A stretch of 64,000 nucleotides of DNA from CAZOIA01 sp964579675 (GCA_964579675.1 CAZOIA010000004.1:1-64000); one strand, 5' to 3'. Positions 45,972 through 56,870 are shown, numbered from the stretch's first letter. The notes: a model not told the origin generated them from the letters alone. Numbers and translations are program-made.

Positions 45972-47947
45972 TGCAGCCCGACAGCAGCACACTCGCGTGG
46001 CTCATCGCGGTGCCGGTGCTCGGCGCGCTGGCGGTGGCTGCCATCGCGCGCATGCTGCGGCGACGCTGGGTACCCGATGCCGATGCCGTGACGACGGGCA
46101 CGCTGGCGGCGGTTCTGGTCATGGCCGCATTTCTGACGGCGTTTCATCTGATCGCCTTGGGGCGGATGTTGGAGCTGCTATCGGGCCTGTCGGTGGGCGG
46201 CATCACGGCGCTGTTCGTGCTGTTCCTGGAGATCGCGCTGGTTCTGATGATCCGATACTCACCGGCGGCGCCGGTTTCCAGGCGAGCGCTTTCCCGGTGG
46301 GGCGGGCCAAGCCGGGCGGATTGGCTGTGTCTGGTGCCGGTGGTCGGCGCGCACCTCCTGCTCATGGTCGAAGCGCTGTCTCGGACGCCGACGGGCCATG
46401 ATGCCCTGAAGTATCATCTGCCGTTGGCGGTAATGTGGATCCGCACCGACGCGCTGATCGTGAGACCCGACATCTGGATGTTCGCCCTGCCGGGCAATGG
46501 TCATCTGCCCATGTGGTGGCTGCTGAAGTCCGGCGTCGAGCACCTGGCCAGTCTGGCCTACTGGCCGGCGGGCGTCCTGCTGGCCGGCGCGGTCTGGTCG
46601 ATCGTGCGGACCCAGCGGGGCTCGCGTTTCGCGGGAATCCTGGCCGTGGCCATCGTGCTCTCGACCCACCTGGTGGTGTGGCAGATGTATGCCGGCTACA
46701 TCGACCTGTTCGGGACGGCCTTCCTGGCGGCGGGTATTGCCTCGTTTCTGCTGGCGGTATCAGAAAAAGAGCGGACGCGGCCGGCCCGGCGACTCCTCGT
46801 TGTCATCGCGGGGCTGGCGATCGGCATCGCGCTGGGCACCAAACCGGTCAACTGGGGTTACGGCCTTGCCGTCGCGGTGTTCTTCTTCGTCGTTCACCTG
46901 TACCGCAACCGCCGGCAATTAGACCTGGTGTTCCTTCTGCCGGTGTTTTGTCTGGCGTGCTTGGCCTGCTCGATGTTCTGGTTCCTGCGGGCCGCGGTCG
47001 AGACGGGCAACCCGTTCTGCCCCATCCAGGTGACGGTCGGTGACCACGTACTCCTGAAAGGCTTTGATATCGGCTGGACCGGGCAGGACCCGCCACTGTA
47101 CATGCTTGCGTCGCTGGGGGGCATCATTGAGTTGCTGCGACGGTTGCCCGGCTTTGCGGCGACGGTGGATGTGAAGGTCGGGGGCGTCGGGCCGCTGTTT
47201 TCGATGTTCGTCCCGCCCGGCATGCTGATCGCCGTGGCCGGCGTCACGCTGAGAGGACGACGGGCCATGCGCCACGATCGGCTCGTGGTGCTGCTGCTCA
47301 CCGGTATTCTGTTCGCGGTCTGGGTTCTTGCGATTCGGCACTACGGCCGGTTCGGGATCATCTATCTGGTGATGGCCACCTGCCTGGCAGCGCCGGTTGT
47401 CGGGTGGGTGGCCCGGTTCTGGCCCCGCGTGATCTATGGCGCCGCGCTGGTGGCAACCTGCCTGGCCTGCGCCACGGTGACGATCGTTCCCTGCGACAGC
47501 TTGTGCCGCCGGATCCTGGCCAACGATCTTTCGCGTGCGCACTACTACCACATTCCCAAGCTGATCGATGGTTTTCCTGCGGGAACGCGCATTGCCAATC
47601 TGACCTCACCGAAGTTGATCGGGGCCCGTGGCCTGACCTATCCCCTGTACGGCAAGGGCTTGAAGAACGATGTCATCGACTTCATGACAATCGAGGCGTT
47701 GTTCCCGGACCTCAGGCCGACCGTCGAGCAGCTTCAGGAGCTGGACGTGGAATACGTGTTCCTCCGCGAGCCCATTACCGACGACTGGACCGACGGGACT
47801 CGACTTGAACTGATCTACCAGGATCGGGAGGATCCGAACCGCCCGCCCACCACGCCCGCCTCACGCATCTATCGCGTGCCCGCCCCCGACACCGAGGCCC
47901 GTCACGCAGTAGCGATGACGAGGACCCCCGGCTCAAGTCATCGCTGA
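45968..47947 (+). CDS. Polytopic GT-C-type membrane protein
   Basis: A 659-aa inner-membrane protein with about 11-13 hydrophobic helices. The arrangement resembles GT-C (family 39-like) glycosyltransferases that use lipid-linked sugars: an acidic residue in the first periplasmic loop (SRTPTGHDALKYHLPLAV), aromatic-rich loops (WMFALPGNGHLPMWWLLKSG) and a soluble C-terminal domain (~530-659) with KLIDGFPAGTRIANLTSPKL. The start overlaps the stop of the small membrane gene. A role in polysaccharide or protein glycosylation is likely by family, but the donor and acceptor are unknown. Another polytopic membrane enzyme is possible. Confidence 0.7.
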   Translation: MMQPDSSTLAWLIAVPVLGALAVAAIARMLRRRWVPDADAVTTGTLAAVLVMAAFLTAFHLIALGRMLELLSGLSVGGITALFVLFLEIALVLMIRYSPAAPVSRRALSRWGGPSRADWLCLVPVVGAHLLLMVEALSRTPTGHDALKYHLPLAVMWIRTDALIVRPDIWMFALPGNGHLPMWWLLKSGVEHLASLAYWPAGVLLAGAVWSIVRTQRGSRFAGILAVAIVLSTHLVVWQMYAGYIDLFGTAFLAAGIASFLLAVSEKERTRPARRLLVVIAGLAIGIALGTKPVNWGYGLAVAVFFFVVHLYRNRRQLDLVFLLPVFCLACLACSMFWFLRAAVETGNPFCPIQVTVGDHVLLKGFDIGWTGQDPPLYMLASLGGIIELLRRLPGFAATVDVKVGGVGPLFSMFVPPGMLIAVAGVTLRGRRAMRHDRLVVLLLTGILFAVWVLAIRHYGRFGIIYLVMATCLAAPVVGWVARFWPRVIYGAALVATCLACATVTIVPCDSLCRRILANDLSRAHYYHIPKLIDGFPAGTRIANLTSPKLIGARGLTYPLYGKGLKNDVIDFMTIEALFPDLRPTVEQLQELDVEYVFLREPITDDWTDGTRLELIYQDREDPNRPPTTPASRIYRVPAPDTEARHAVAMTRTPGSSHR

Positions 47948-47987
47948 ACATAAGACCCATCACGAGACCTCGCTGCGGCACCGGTGC

Positions 47988-49202
47988 TCAACCGGCCCGG
48001 CCATAGTCGGGGATCTTCATCTGTTCGCCGTCCTTGAGCGCCGACTGGTGGGCGATGATGCCGGGAACCGTGTACGCGACCGCTTCGTAGACGTCCACGA
48101 ACGGGGGCCGGTCCTCGAGCAGGGCGCTGACGAACTCGTGCGTCAGGAACGTATGCGAGCCACCGTGGCCGCTCGCTTTCCGCAGCGGCTCGGGCAGCAT
48201 GTCCGTGTCGTAGTGTTTTGGGATCTCGATCGGTTCGGTCCGGTGGCCGGGGTTGGGGTACCCGACCATGGCCGGTATCCCCCCGGGCCGCGGCATGAAG
48301 AACGACATCTTGTCGCCGTAAAGCTCGCCGCGCTCCGTCCCGCCCGCCGCCACGTGCCAGAAGACCGACACCCGTGACGAATGACCGCCCGAGGTCTTGA
48401 AGAAACCGCTCGTGTTCCAGAAGGGGTTGTGGTAGAGGTTCGATTGCAGCACCTCGTGCCCGTCGCCCCACCCGATCGCGCTGACCTCGGTGAACCGTTC
48501 GCCGGTCACGCTGGTCAGGATGCCCGTGCAGTGCGTCGGGTAATGCATAGGCGGGAGCCCGTGCCGCCAGGTGGGCAGGCCCCGCTCGTCGAAGTACAGC
48601 CCGATGAGCCCCTCGTGGTGGTACTCCATCTCCGAGTAGAAGATCTCGCCGAACTTGCCCTTGTTGAACCAGTTGCGGCAGGAGATGACTTCCTGACGGT
48701 AGACGCTGGTCTCGGCCATCATGTAACTGCGGCCCGTACGTTTGACGGCGTCGATGAGCTTCTCGCAGCCTCCCACGGTCATGGCGGCCGGTACGGCCGA
48801 GATCACGTGCTTGCCGGCCTCCATCGCCTTGACCGCGTGGTAAACGTGCAGCGGGGCAGGCGTGAACACGGCAATGGCATCCACGTTCTTGTCCTTGATC
48901 AGGTTGTGGAAGTCGTCGTAGCCCACGTCGCACTGGTACCGTTTCCTCAGGCGATCGAGCGCCTCCGGGCGAATGTCGCACACGGCCTTGACGACCGAGT
49001 TGGGATGCTCGTGCCAATAGAAGCTGCATCCGAACCCGCCGCCGACGACGCCCATGCGGACCTTCTTGCCATCCGCGCCGTCGGCCGCCGTGGCTGATGA
49101 GGTCATTGCCGGTCCGATGGTAGTCGCCGCCACCGCGGCTGAACTCATGCCCTTGATGAACGAACGACGCGTCATGTCCGCATGATCGTGGCTCGGTGCC
49201 AT
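47988..49202 (-). CDS. Tat-exported Gfo/Idh/MocA-family oxidoreductase
   Basis: A 404-aa NAD(P)-dependent sugar-type oxidoreductase. GGAGGT lies 5 nt before the ATG. The N-terminus carries a twin-arginine signal (MTRRSFIKGMSSAAVAATTI). The Rossmann fold begins VRMGVVGGGFGCSFYW. The family catalytic motif EKP is replaced by SAVP in AGKHVISAVPAAMT, as in some planctomycete subfamilies, so reaction chemistry may differ. The C-terminal domain contains YPTHCTGILTSVTGERFTEV and FLTHEFVSALLEDRPPFVDV. It starts 40 bp after the thpR stop on the same strand. The substrate is unknown. Confidence 0.88.
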   Translation of the reverse strand: MAPSHDHADMTRRSFIKGMSSAAVAATTIGPAMTSSATAADGADGKKVRMGVVGGGFGCSFYWHEHPNSVVKAVCDIRPEALDRLRKRYQCDVGYDDFHNLIKDKNVDAIAVFTPAPLHVYHAVKAMEAGKHVISAVPAAMTVGGCEKLIDAVKRTGRSYMMAETSVYRQEVISCRNWFNKGKFGEIFYSEMEYHHEGLIGLYFDERGLPTWRHGLPPMHYPTHCTGILTSVTGERFTEVSAIGWGDGHEVLQSNLYHNPFWNTSGFFKTSGGHSSRVSVFWHVAAGGTERGELYGDKMSFFMPRPGGIPAMVGYPNPGHRTEPIEIPKHYDTDMLPEPLRKASGHGGSHTFLTHEFVSALLEDRPPFVDVYEAVAYTVPGIIAHQSALKDGEQMKIPDYGRAG

Positions 49203-49242
49203 TGCACACCTCCGGTTCGTGTTCCGCACGTCAAACAACGCA

Positions 49243-49809
49243 TCAGCCGCCACCGCCAAGCCCAGCCCGTGAAACGACGTGGTAAGTCGGGCCGCTGGGG
49301 CGGAGGATCGATTGAAACAGCACCAGCTCCCCGGCAACAAAAGGGCCGGCCGAGAACTGCGATTCGCATTCGACCGCCGCCCGAATCTCCCGCGATGCAC
49401 GACTATCACGCACCCGCCCCACAGTCAGGTGAGGGACGTACTTGCGGTTTTCCTTCTTGAACCCAAGCTCGGCGCAGGCCTGCTCGCACGCCCGCTGGCA
49501 GTCGATAAGCGTTTGTGGTGGGTCGATGATGCCCGCCCATACGATCCGGGCTTGCCCACCCGGCGGGAAGCAACCCGTCCCTCGCAGTTCGAGTTCAAAC
49601 GGCCCGTACTCACCGGCGACCGTGGCGGCGGCTTGACAGACCGACGGCACCTTCTCGTCAGGCACCTCGCCCAGGAACTTGAGCGTCAGATGGATCTGGT
49701 CCGACCTCATCCACCGTACCGCCCTGCCCAACGAGCTCAAACGCTCCTGCAACTCGGCCAGACGATCACGTACATCCGCCGGCAGCTCAATCGCCAGGAA
49801 GCAACGCAT
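49243..49809 (-). CDS. thpR: RNA 2',3'-cyclic phosphodiesterase (LigT/ThpR)
   Basis: A 188-aa 2H phosphoesterase. The two catalytic HxT motifs are HLTLKFLG (His40, Thr42) and HLTVGRVR (His127, Thr129), separated by the usual distance. The N-terminus RCFLAIELPADVRDRLAEL is typical. The family hydrolyses RNA 2',3'-cyclic phosphates and can ligate 2',5'-linked RNA. An ATG three codons upstream (49818) is an alternative start. The gene precedes the Gfo/Idh gene by 40 bp with no functional link apparent. Confidence 0.92.
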   Translation of the reverse strand: MRCFLAIELPADVRDRLAELQERLSSLGRAVRWMRSDQIHLTLKFLGEVPDEKVPSVCQAAATVAGEYGPFELELRGTGCFPPGGQARIVWAGIIDPPQTLIDCQRACEQACAELGFKKENRKYVPHLTVGRVRDSRASREIRAAVECESQFSAGPFVAGELVLFQSILRPSGPTYHVVSRAGLGGGG

Positions 49810-50213
49810 GGCCGTCATCTTACGCATGATCGCAGGAGCGGCAAGGATGCGGCAGGCAGAGCGACTGGTCTCCTTCTTGCTCCCCTCGAGGTGCCCATAA
49901 CGGCTCTTACTGCGGAACGGCTGACGTGTTCTAATCACTCAAACTGACCGGTTCTGTTGCCCGGATGACCATAACTCCAAAGAGCCACGAGCTTTAGCCC
50001 GCGCGGCCGTTCCAGCGTGTAGGCAGGCACAATCGCCTCTTGAAACACCGCGCGGCTGAAGCCCGCGGCTCGTCGCTATCGAGACCGGTGATTTGAGTAC
50101 CCTGGTATGGTTGGCGGGCCCAAGGTAATATGCCCCCCGTTCCTTGTGTAGACTCGTGGTATCTGGCAGGGATTGGTGGACGAATTCGACGAGGAGTATC
50201 TGGAGGATTATCG
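49810..50213. other. Intergenic region between divergent thpR and TIM-barrel genes
   Basis: No gene is seen. It holds an inverted repeat (49982-50073) and, before 50214, a GGAGG 7 nt upstream of the start codon of the TIM-barrel gene. No clear promoter was recognised. Confidence 0.5.
49982..50073. repeat. Inverted repeat of the GAGCCGCGGGCTTCAGCC type
   Basis: Left arm 49982-50006 (GAGCCACGAGCTTTAGCCCG core) pairs imperfectly with right arm 50048-50073, whose reverse complement reads CGAGCCGCGGGCTTCAGCCG. The two are separated by about 40 bp. Repeats of this GGCTTCAGCC type are recurrent intergenic elements in related genomes; here one copy lies between divergent genes. Confidence 0.55.
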
Positions 50214-51182
50214 ATGAGCGAGCAATCGAATCGAAGGGAGTTCTTGCAAAAGTCGGCGATGACGGCAGCGGCGATGACGGCGGTCGGAGCCGGTGGCGCC
50301 AAAGCCCGGGCCGCGGGCAATCCCGTGTCCCTGCCCGAGCCGAAGCGGGAAGCGGTGCTGAAGCTCTCCGCCCAGGAAGGGCGGGTGGCCGGTGCCAATC
50401 TCGACGAGCAGCTCGACAACATGGAGAAGATGGGTTTTGAAGGGCTCGAGCCCGGCGGAAGGGGGCTTCCCGGCCGCGTTAAGGATCTCAAGAACAAGCT
50501 CAAAGGTCGGCCGATCAGGATCAGCGCTATCTGCGCCGGCTTCGAGGGCTGGATCATCGCGGACAATAAGGAGATCCGCGACAAGGCAATGGGAACCATG
50601 AAGGAGATTCTCAACGCGGCGGGCGAACTCGGGTCCACCGGCTTGATCATCGTCCCGGCGTTCAATCGTCAGAAGTCTCTGCCGCACAAGCAAGCGAGGC
50701 AACTGCTCACGGGGTTTGCCAGGTGGGACAAGAAGGACCGGAAACGAGAGGGGGCTTTGCTCCAGGAGTTGGGCGATCACGCGGTAAGGGCCGGTACGCG
50801 GATTCTCCTGGAGCCGCTCAACCGCGAAGAATGTTACTTCCTTCGCACCTTGGCCGATGCGGCCTCTATATGCAAGGACCTGGAGAATCCCGGCATTGCC
50901 GTGTTGGGCGACTTCTGGCACATGACCTGGGAGGAGACGAGCGACCTGGGTGCTATCCTCTCCGCGGGCGATTACCTGCACCACATTCACATGGCCAGCC
51001 GCCGACGGCGCGTGACACCCGGCGAGGATGGCGAAGCGGACGACTACGTAGAGGGGTTCAAGGGCCTCAAGCTGATCGGCTACCAGGATTACGTGAGCCT
51101 GGAGTGCGGCGCGGTCGGCGATAAGAACGTGGTCGTGCCGGCGTGCGCGAAGTTGCTTCGCGATCAGTGGGCCAAGGCCTGA
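50214..51182 (+). CDS. Tat-exported TIM-barrel sugar isomerase/epimerase-like protein
   Basis: A 322-aa protein of the xylose-isomerase-like TIM-barrel family (hydroxypyruvate isomerase/sugar phosphate epimerase type). The start at 50214 has GGAGG 7 nt upstream and a twin-arginine signal (SNRREFLQKSAMTAAAMTAV). The barrel carries the family metal-site sequence in LLEPLNREECYFL (Glu near residue ~197), then VLGDFWHMTWEETSDL, HHIHMASRRRRVTPGEDG and YVSLECGAVGD. It probably isomerises or epimerises a keto-sugar in the periplasm. No pathway partner is adjacent, though Gfo/Idh proteins often accompany this family. Confidence 0.85.
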   Translation: MSEQSNRREFLQKSAMTAAAMTAVGAGGAKARAAGNPVSLPEPKREAVLKLSAQEGRVAGANLDEQLDNMEKMGFEGLEPGGRGLPGRVKDLKNKLKGRPIRISAICAGFEGWIIADNKEIRDKAMGTMKEILNAAGELGSTGLIIVPAFNRQKSLPHKQARQLLTGFARWDKKDRKREGALLQELGDHAVRAGTRILLEPLNREECYFLRTLADAASICKDLENPGIAVLGDFWHMTWEETSDLGAILSAGDYLHHIHMASRRRRVTPGEDGEADDYVEGFKGLKLIGYQDYVSLECGAVGDKNVVVPACAKLLRDQWAKA

Positions 51183-51245
51183 CCACCGATCCGGGGCGAG
51201 CTCGGGTTACCACCGGGCAGGCAGGCGAGTTGGAGTTGACAACCC

Positions 51246-51262
51246 TCCACCGACACGGTGGA
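51246..51262. terminator. Hairpin between convergent genes
   Basis: TCCACCG pairs perfectly with CGGTGGA around a 3-nt loop, in the 126-bp gap between two convergent genes (stops at 51182 and 51309). No T-run follows on either strand, so it is a weak terminator candidate only. Confidence 0.25.
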
Positions 51263-51308
51263 TAGCTCAAGGCGGCCATTCCGGTGAAGCCGGTAATGGT
51301 GGCGGCGA

Positions 51309-52325
51309 TCATGGGACCACTGGGCGCTGGGTCCTCGCGGCTTTCTCGCAGTATTCGTGGAGCAGTGATACGTAGATATGGTAGTTATCCAGGGAGACGT
51401 CGGGAGGGGTCTGATGGTCCACGGAGGGAATGTAGCCGCCGGACCGCATGACGGGCAGGAGGCGCTCGAATTCCCCGCGCATCGCCGCTTTCCCCTGGTG
51501 CATCACGGTCTTATCGAAGGCGCCGAGCATCTTGAAGCGTGGATGGCGGTTGCGGATCTCGACGATGTCGCTGCCCGCCCTTTGCTCCAGGGGGGAGACG
51601 CCCTCGATTCCGACCTCTCGAAGCCAGGGAATCATTTCGATCACGTCGCCGTCGGAATCGACGACGGGAATGATCCCGCGTCTCTTAATGGCCGGTATGA
51701 CCTGACGGTAGTAAGGGGCAAGGAACTCATCGAAGCATGCCTTGGAGATCATGGGCCCCTTGTTGTAGGACATATCTTCGGCAAAAGAGATGATGTCGGG
51801 GACGCAGACCCGGCACAATGCGCGTAAGAGCCGGAGGGTGTACTCCGCCAGGTCGGTGTTGATCCGGCAGAGCAGCTCCGGTTGGTCGTGGAAAGCACAC
51901 AGGTGGGGTTCGATACCGAGCAAATCACGCGGGAACCAGAAGAACCCGTCGATCTGAAGCCAGACGAACACATCACCCTCTCGCTGCTCGGCGGCATACT
52001 GCCCCACCTCGTCCAGGTCGAACGTCGGGTCGGAGAACAGGGCCCTGACGAGCCTTTCGTACTCGTCCGCGTTCCGTACGAGACCGGCGTCAGGGGCGCA
52101 TTCGGCCCGCGGGGGAAGGCGGGTTCGGGGCGTCAACCAGAAGATCCGGTGGACGTCGAGCCCGAGGTAGCGTGCGATCTCGCCGTGCCCGGTCAACTCC
52201 CGCGGCAAGCCTTCCTCGTACCAGCGGTCAAGCGTCTGGTCCCACCACCAGTAGGACTCGATGGCAGGCAGACGGTCCACCGGCTCGAAGGCCATCACGG
52301 CCTGGAAGCGTTCCCGGGTGTTCAT
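51309..52325 (-). CDS. UroD-superfamily protein lacking the MtaA zinc site
   Basis: A 338-aa TIM-barrel protein of the uroporphyrinogen-decarboxylase superfamily. It starts NTRERFQAVMAFEPVDRLPA, the standard opening of the family. Where the methyltransferase at 36913 has His-X-Cys, this protein has VVDSDGDV, and near the C-terminus SVDHQTPPD replaces the third zinc cysteine, so it should not have the same zinc centre. It is too divergent to be called HemE. The start at 52325 is chosen because the ATG at 52334 overlaps the -10 box. A leaderless mRNA is likely. Confidence 0.82.
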   Translation of the reverse strand: MNTRERFQAVMAFEPVDRLPAIESYWWWDQTLDRWYEEGLPRELTGHGEIARYLGLDVHRIFWLTPRTRLPPRAECAPDAGLVRNADEYERLVRALFSDPTFDLDEVGQYAAEQREGDVFVWLQIDGFFWFPRDLLGIEPHLCAFHDQPELLCRINTDLAEYTLRLLRALCRVCVPDIISFAEDMSYNKGPMISKACFDEFLAPYYRQVIPAIKRRGIIPVVDSDGDVIEMIPWLREVGIEGVSPLEQRAGSDIVEIRNRHPRFKMLGAFDKTVMHQGKAAMRGEFERLLPVMRSGGYIPSVDHQTPPDVSLDNYHIYVSLLHEYCEKAARTQRPVVP

Positions 52326-52332
52326 GGTGGGC

Positions 52333-52366
52333 ATTATAGGATGAACGCGAGAGGTGGCCACCTCTC
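52333..52366 (-). promoter_or_regulatory. Promoter and palindromic operator of the UroD-like gene
   Basis: A perfect minus-strand TATAAT (plus 52333-52338) ends 7 nt before the ATG. Upstream, an 18-bp perfect palindrome, GAGAGGTGGCCACCTCTC (52349-52366), covers the -35 position, a classic repressor or activator arrangement. No cognate regulator gene is adjacent. Confidence 0.5.
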
Positions 52367-52528
52367 CGCAGGTGCTCAGCGTATATCGACACCCCAACGG
52401 GGCGCAAGTTTAAGGCGGCAGGGTTTTTCGCTGGCGAGGACGGTTTCTGTCGGATTCGGCCGGCCGCCCGGACTCCAAGCTGGTGGCTCCTGTGTGAGGT
52501 TTCACGTTTTCAGTTCCGACTCGGGTCA

Positions 52529-52557
52529 TTGGATTTGCCGCCGGAGTCTCGTATCAT
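52529..52557 (+). promoter_or_regulatory. Promoter of the ABC-F gene (candidate leaderless)
   Basis: TTGGAT (52529-52534) and TATCAT (52552-52557) are spaced by 17 bp. The -10 ends 6 nt before the ATG at 52564 and no Shine-Dalgarno at normal spacing is present, so the transcript would begin at or next to the start codon. Confidence 0.5.
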
Positions 52558-52563
52558 CGCAGG

Positions 52564-54504
<1,941 letters not shown>

Positions 54505-54640
54505 GTTCCCGAAGCCGCAAGCGGCAGGCGAGGAACTCGCCGAGAGGCCGCAAGGACACGATCGGCCGGGATATCAAGATGCGCGGAGGCGCGGCGTGCC
54601 TGCGATACGGCGCCCGCGGGGTGATGAAGCCGCGTGGAGG

Positions 54641-54660
54641 GAATCAGAATCAGAATCAGA
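54641..54660 (+). repeat. AATCAG hexamer repeated three times
   Basis: A short perfect tandem repeat of AATCAG lies in the 191-bp gap between the ABC-F gene and the next secreted protein gene. It is too short to be CRISPR or a structural array; it may reflect replication slippage. Confidence 0.6.
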
Positions 54661-54695
54661 CGTAATGAATAAGAGTCAATTTGGAGCACGGAAGA

Positions 54696-56870
54696 ATGTG
54701 GGAACGGCTCGTGTTGTGGACAATCGTCGTCGGCCTGCTTTGCCTCGGTCAGGTTGCCGTGGCCCGGGGACCAGACGGCCCGGGCCCATTCCTGGCAGCC
54801 AAGACCCTGTTTCAAACCAATACCGGCTACGACCGGCGCATCGCCATCGCCACTGACGGCGTGATCGTGCACCGGCACGGGGCGGACCCGGCGTCGCTGG
54901 CCAACGCCATTTCGTCATGGCAGCAGCAGGGTTACACCGTCGGGCGGATGTTCTTCGCCGACTCGGACGCAACGAACGAGTACTGGACCGGCAAGTGGGA
55001 CGGAGTGCCGCATCCCGACGATGTCGAGCGGAACGCCGCGGGGGAGGTGGTCAAGTGTGCCGGGGTTCGGCCCTACATGCTGCCCACGGAGGGATGGATA
55101 CGCTATCTCGAAGAGATGGCCGTCGAGTCGGTGGAGGCAGGGGCGGACGCCGTTCTGCCCGAGGAACCCCTTGCCCACGTGAGCACCGGCTACGAGGAGA
55201 GCTTCAGGAAACTCTGGGTCGAACGCTACGGGCGGCCGTGGGAGCCCCAGACGAAATCACTCGAAGCGAGATTCCTCACCGCCCAGCTCAAGAATGAACT
55301 CTACATCGAACTCGAACGACGCCTGGCCCGGGCCGTCGAACGCCGCGCCCGGCAGCTTCGAAGGGATGTTGACTTCGTTCTTCCCGTGCACAGCCTGTAC
55401 AGCAACGTGGCGGCGGATCTGGTGGCGCCACTCGGGACGTCCGCTCAGATCGCCGGCGTTGACGGGTACATCGGCCAGGTATGGACCGGCCCCGTCAACT
55501 GGGCGCTTCATCACTACGACTCCCCGGAAGAGAGCTTCTTCGCTTCGGCCTATCTCCTTTACGACTACTTCGTCGAGTTGACGGCGGGCAGCGGCAGGAA
55601 ACTGTGGCTTTTGGTTGACCCGGTGGAGGATAATCCGCGGCACGCGTGGGCGGAGTTTGAGCAGTGGTACCGCCACTGCGTGGTGGCCAAGCTCCTGTTT
55701 CCAGGGGTGGATGCGTTCGAGGTCATGCCGTGGCCCGAGCGGATCTTCCTGCCGGGGCACAGTACGGGGGGAGGAACCCCCGCGCCGGAGCGATTCCGCG
55801 TCGTCATCCTGTCGGCGACCCAGGCGCTTCAGGAGCTCCCGCGAGGCGGGCAGTGGAACCCGCACGCCGGGGCCCAGTCGAAAAACGATCCCACCCAGGG
55901 GATTGGAGTGGCCCTGGCCGACACGTTGATGTGGGAAGAGGAAACCCCGCCGCGGTTGCAGGTGACCTACGGTTTGCTCACGCCCCTCGTCCAGGCGGGC
56001 GTTCCCGTCTCCGCGTGCGTGATGGAGAGGATCGGGGATTCCCGTTACCTATTGCGATTCAAGGTGATCGTCCTGTCCTGTGAAGCGTGGAAACCGACCA
56101 GCGCGGAAATGAACTTTGCCCTGGTCGAGTGGGCAAGGGCAGGCGGTTCGTTGATCGTCCTGGGCGGGGCCGACGACCTGGATGGTGCCCCTTTCTGGTG
56201 GCACAAGCTTGGCCATGCTTCGCCACTGCATCACCTGCTGGCGGAACTTGGTGCGGCGAACGTTGACCAGGACGGTGATCATGCCGTGGGCCGGGGTTGG
56301 GTCTTCCGGCGCAAGGCCTCACCGAGGCGTTTCGGAGATCCGGCCGTTGCCCGCGATGAGTACTTCCCGCTGGTCGAGCTGGGGCTGGCGAAGAGCGGGG
56401 TCCCGGGGAAGCTGAAAACGCCGGGCAGCTTCTGCCTGCGGCGAGGACCATTCATCATCGCCCATGCGGCCGGCACACCGCTTGAGCTGCCGGGCAAGCT
56501 CGTGGACATATTCGACCCCGAGCTGCCGGTCCTTCAGAACGTGGTTCTCAAGCGCGGGGCGAGCGGTCTTTACCGTGACGTAAGCGCGATCGTTTCCGCC
56601 AAGGGCGGCCAGCCCTGCGTGCTTCACGCCACTCATCGCTTGATGAGTGAAGAGTACAAGCGGGGCATCTTGCGGGTTGTGATACGCGGCCCCGCGGAAA
56701 CGCCGGCCGTTGTCCGGCTCTTCACTGCCGGCAAGACGCTCACGAGCGCAGCGGCCCGCGATGCCGCCCACGCTAAACGCGACGTGCAATGGCAGCAGGA
56801 CGGTTCAACGGTCCTGGCGCGGTTCCCGAACGATCCGGCCGGCGCGGCGCTGGAGGTCCGGCTGAAGTGA
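54696..56870 (+). CDS. Secreted TIM-barrel, glycosidase-like protein
   Basis: A 724-aa exported protein. The ATG at 54696 begins a signal peptide (LVLWTIVVGLLCLGQVAVA); a TTG at 54681 is a less likely start. Residues ~40-400 look like a glycoside-hydrolase-type TIM barrel: GVIVHRHGADPASLANAISS, EMAVESVEAGADAVLPEEPL and FVLPVHSLYSNVAADL. Residues ~430-560 resemble a GATase-like domain (VEWARAGGSLIVLGGADDLD), the same layout as the protein at 41949. The rest is beta-rich. No family number is assigned. Its stop overlaps the GTG of a small ORF (GTGA). Confidence 0.7.
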   Translation: MWERLVLWTIVVGLLCLGQVAVARGPDGPGPFLAAKTLFQTNTGYDRRIAIATDGVIVHRHGADPASLANAISSWQQQGYTVGRMFFADSDATNEYWTGKWDGVPHPDDVERNAAGEVVKCAGVRPYMLPTEGWIRYLEEMAVESVEAGADAVLPEEPLAHVSTGYEESFRKLWVERYGRPWEPQTKSLEARFLTAQLKNELYIELERRLARAVERRARQLRRDVDFVLPVHSLYSNVAADLVAPLGTSAQIAGVDGYIGQVWTGPVNWALHHYDSPEESFFASAYLLYDYFVELTAGSGRKLWLLVDPVEDNPRHAWAEFEQWYRHCVVAKLLFPGVDAFEVMPWPERIFLPGHSTGGGTPAPERFRVVILSATQALQELPRGGQWNPHAGAQSKNDPTQGIGVALADTLMWEEETPPRLQVTYGLLTPLVQAGVPVSACVMERIGDSRYLLRFKVIVLSCEAWKPTSAEMNFALVEWARAGGSLIVLGGADDLDGAPFWWHKLGHASPLHHLLAELGAANVDQDGDHAVGRGWVFRRKASPRRFGDPAVARDEYFPLVELGLAKSGVPGKLKTPGSFCLRRGPFIIAHAAGTPLELPGKLVDIFDPELPVLQNVVLKRGASGLYRDVSAIVSAKGGQPCVLHATHRLMSEEYKRGILRVVIRGPAETPAVVRLFTAGKTLTSAAARDAAHAKRDVQWQQDGSTVLARFPNDPAGAALEVRLK

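Noticed and set aside
54641..54660. AATCAG repeats as a CRISPR or regulatory array
   Set aside because: Three hexamers without spacers are not a CRISPR and have no partner sequence.
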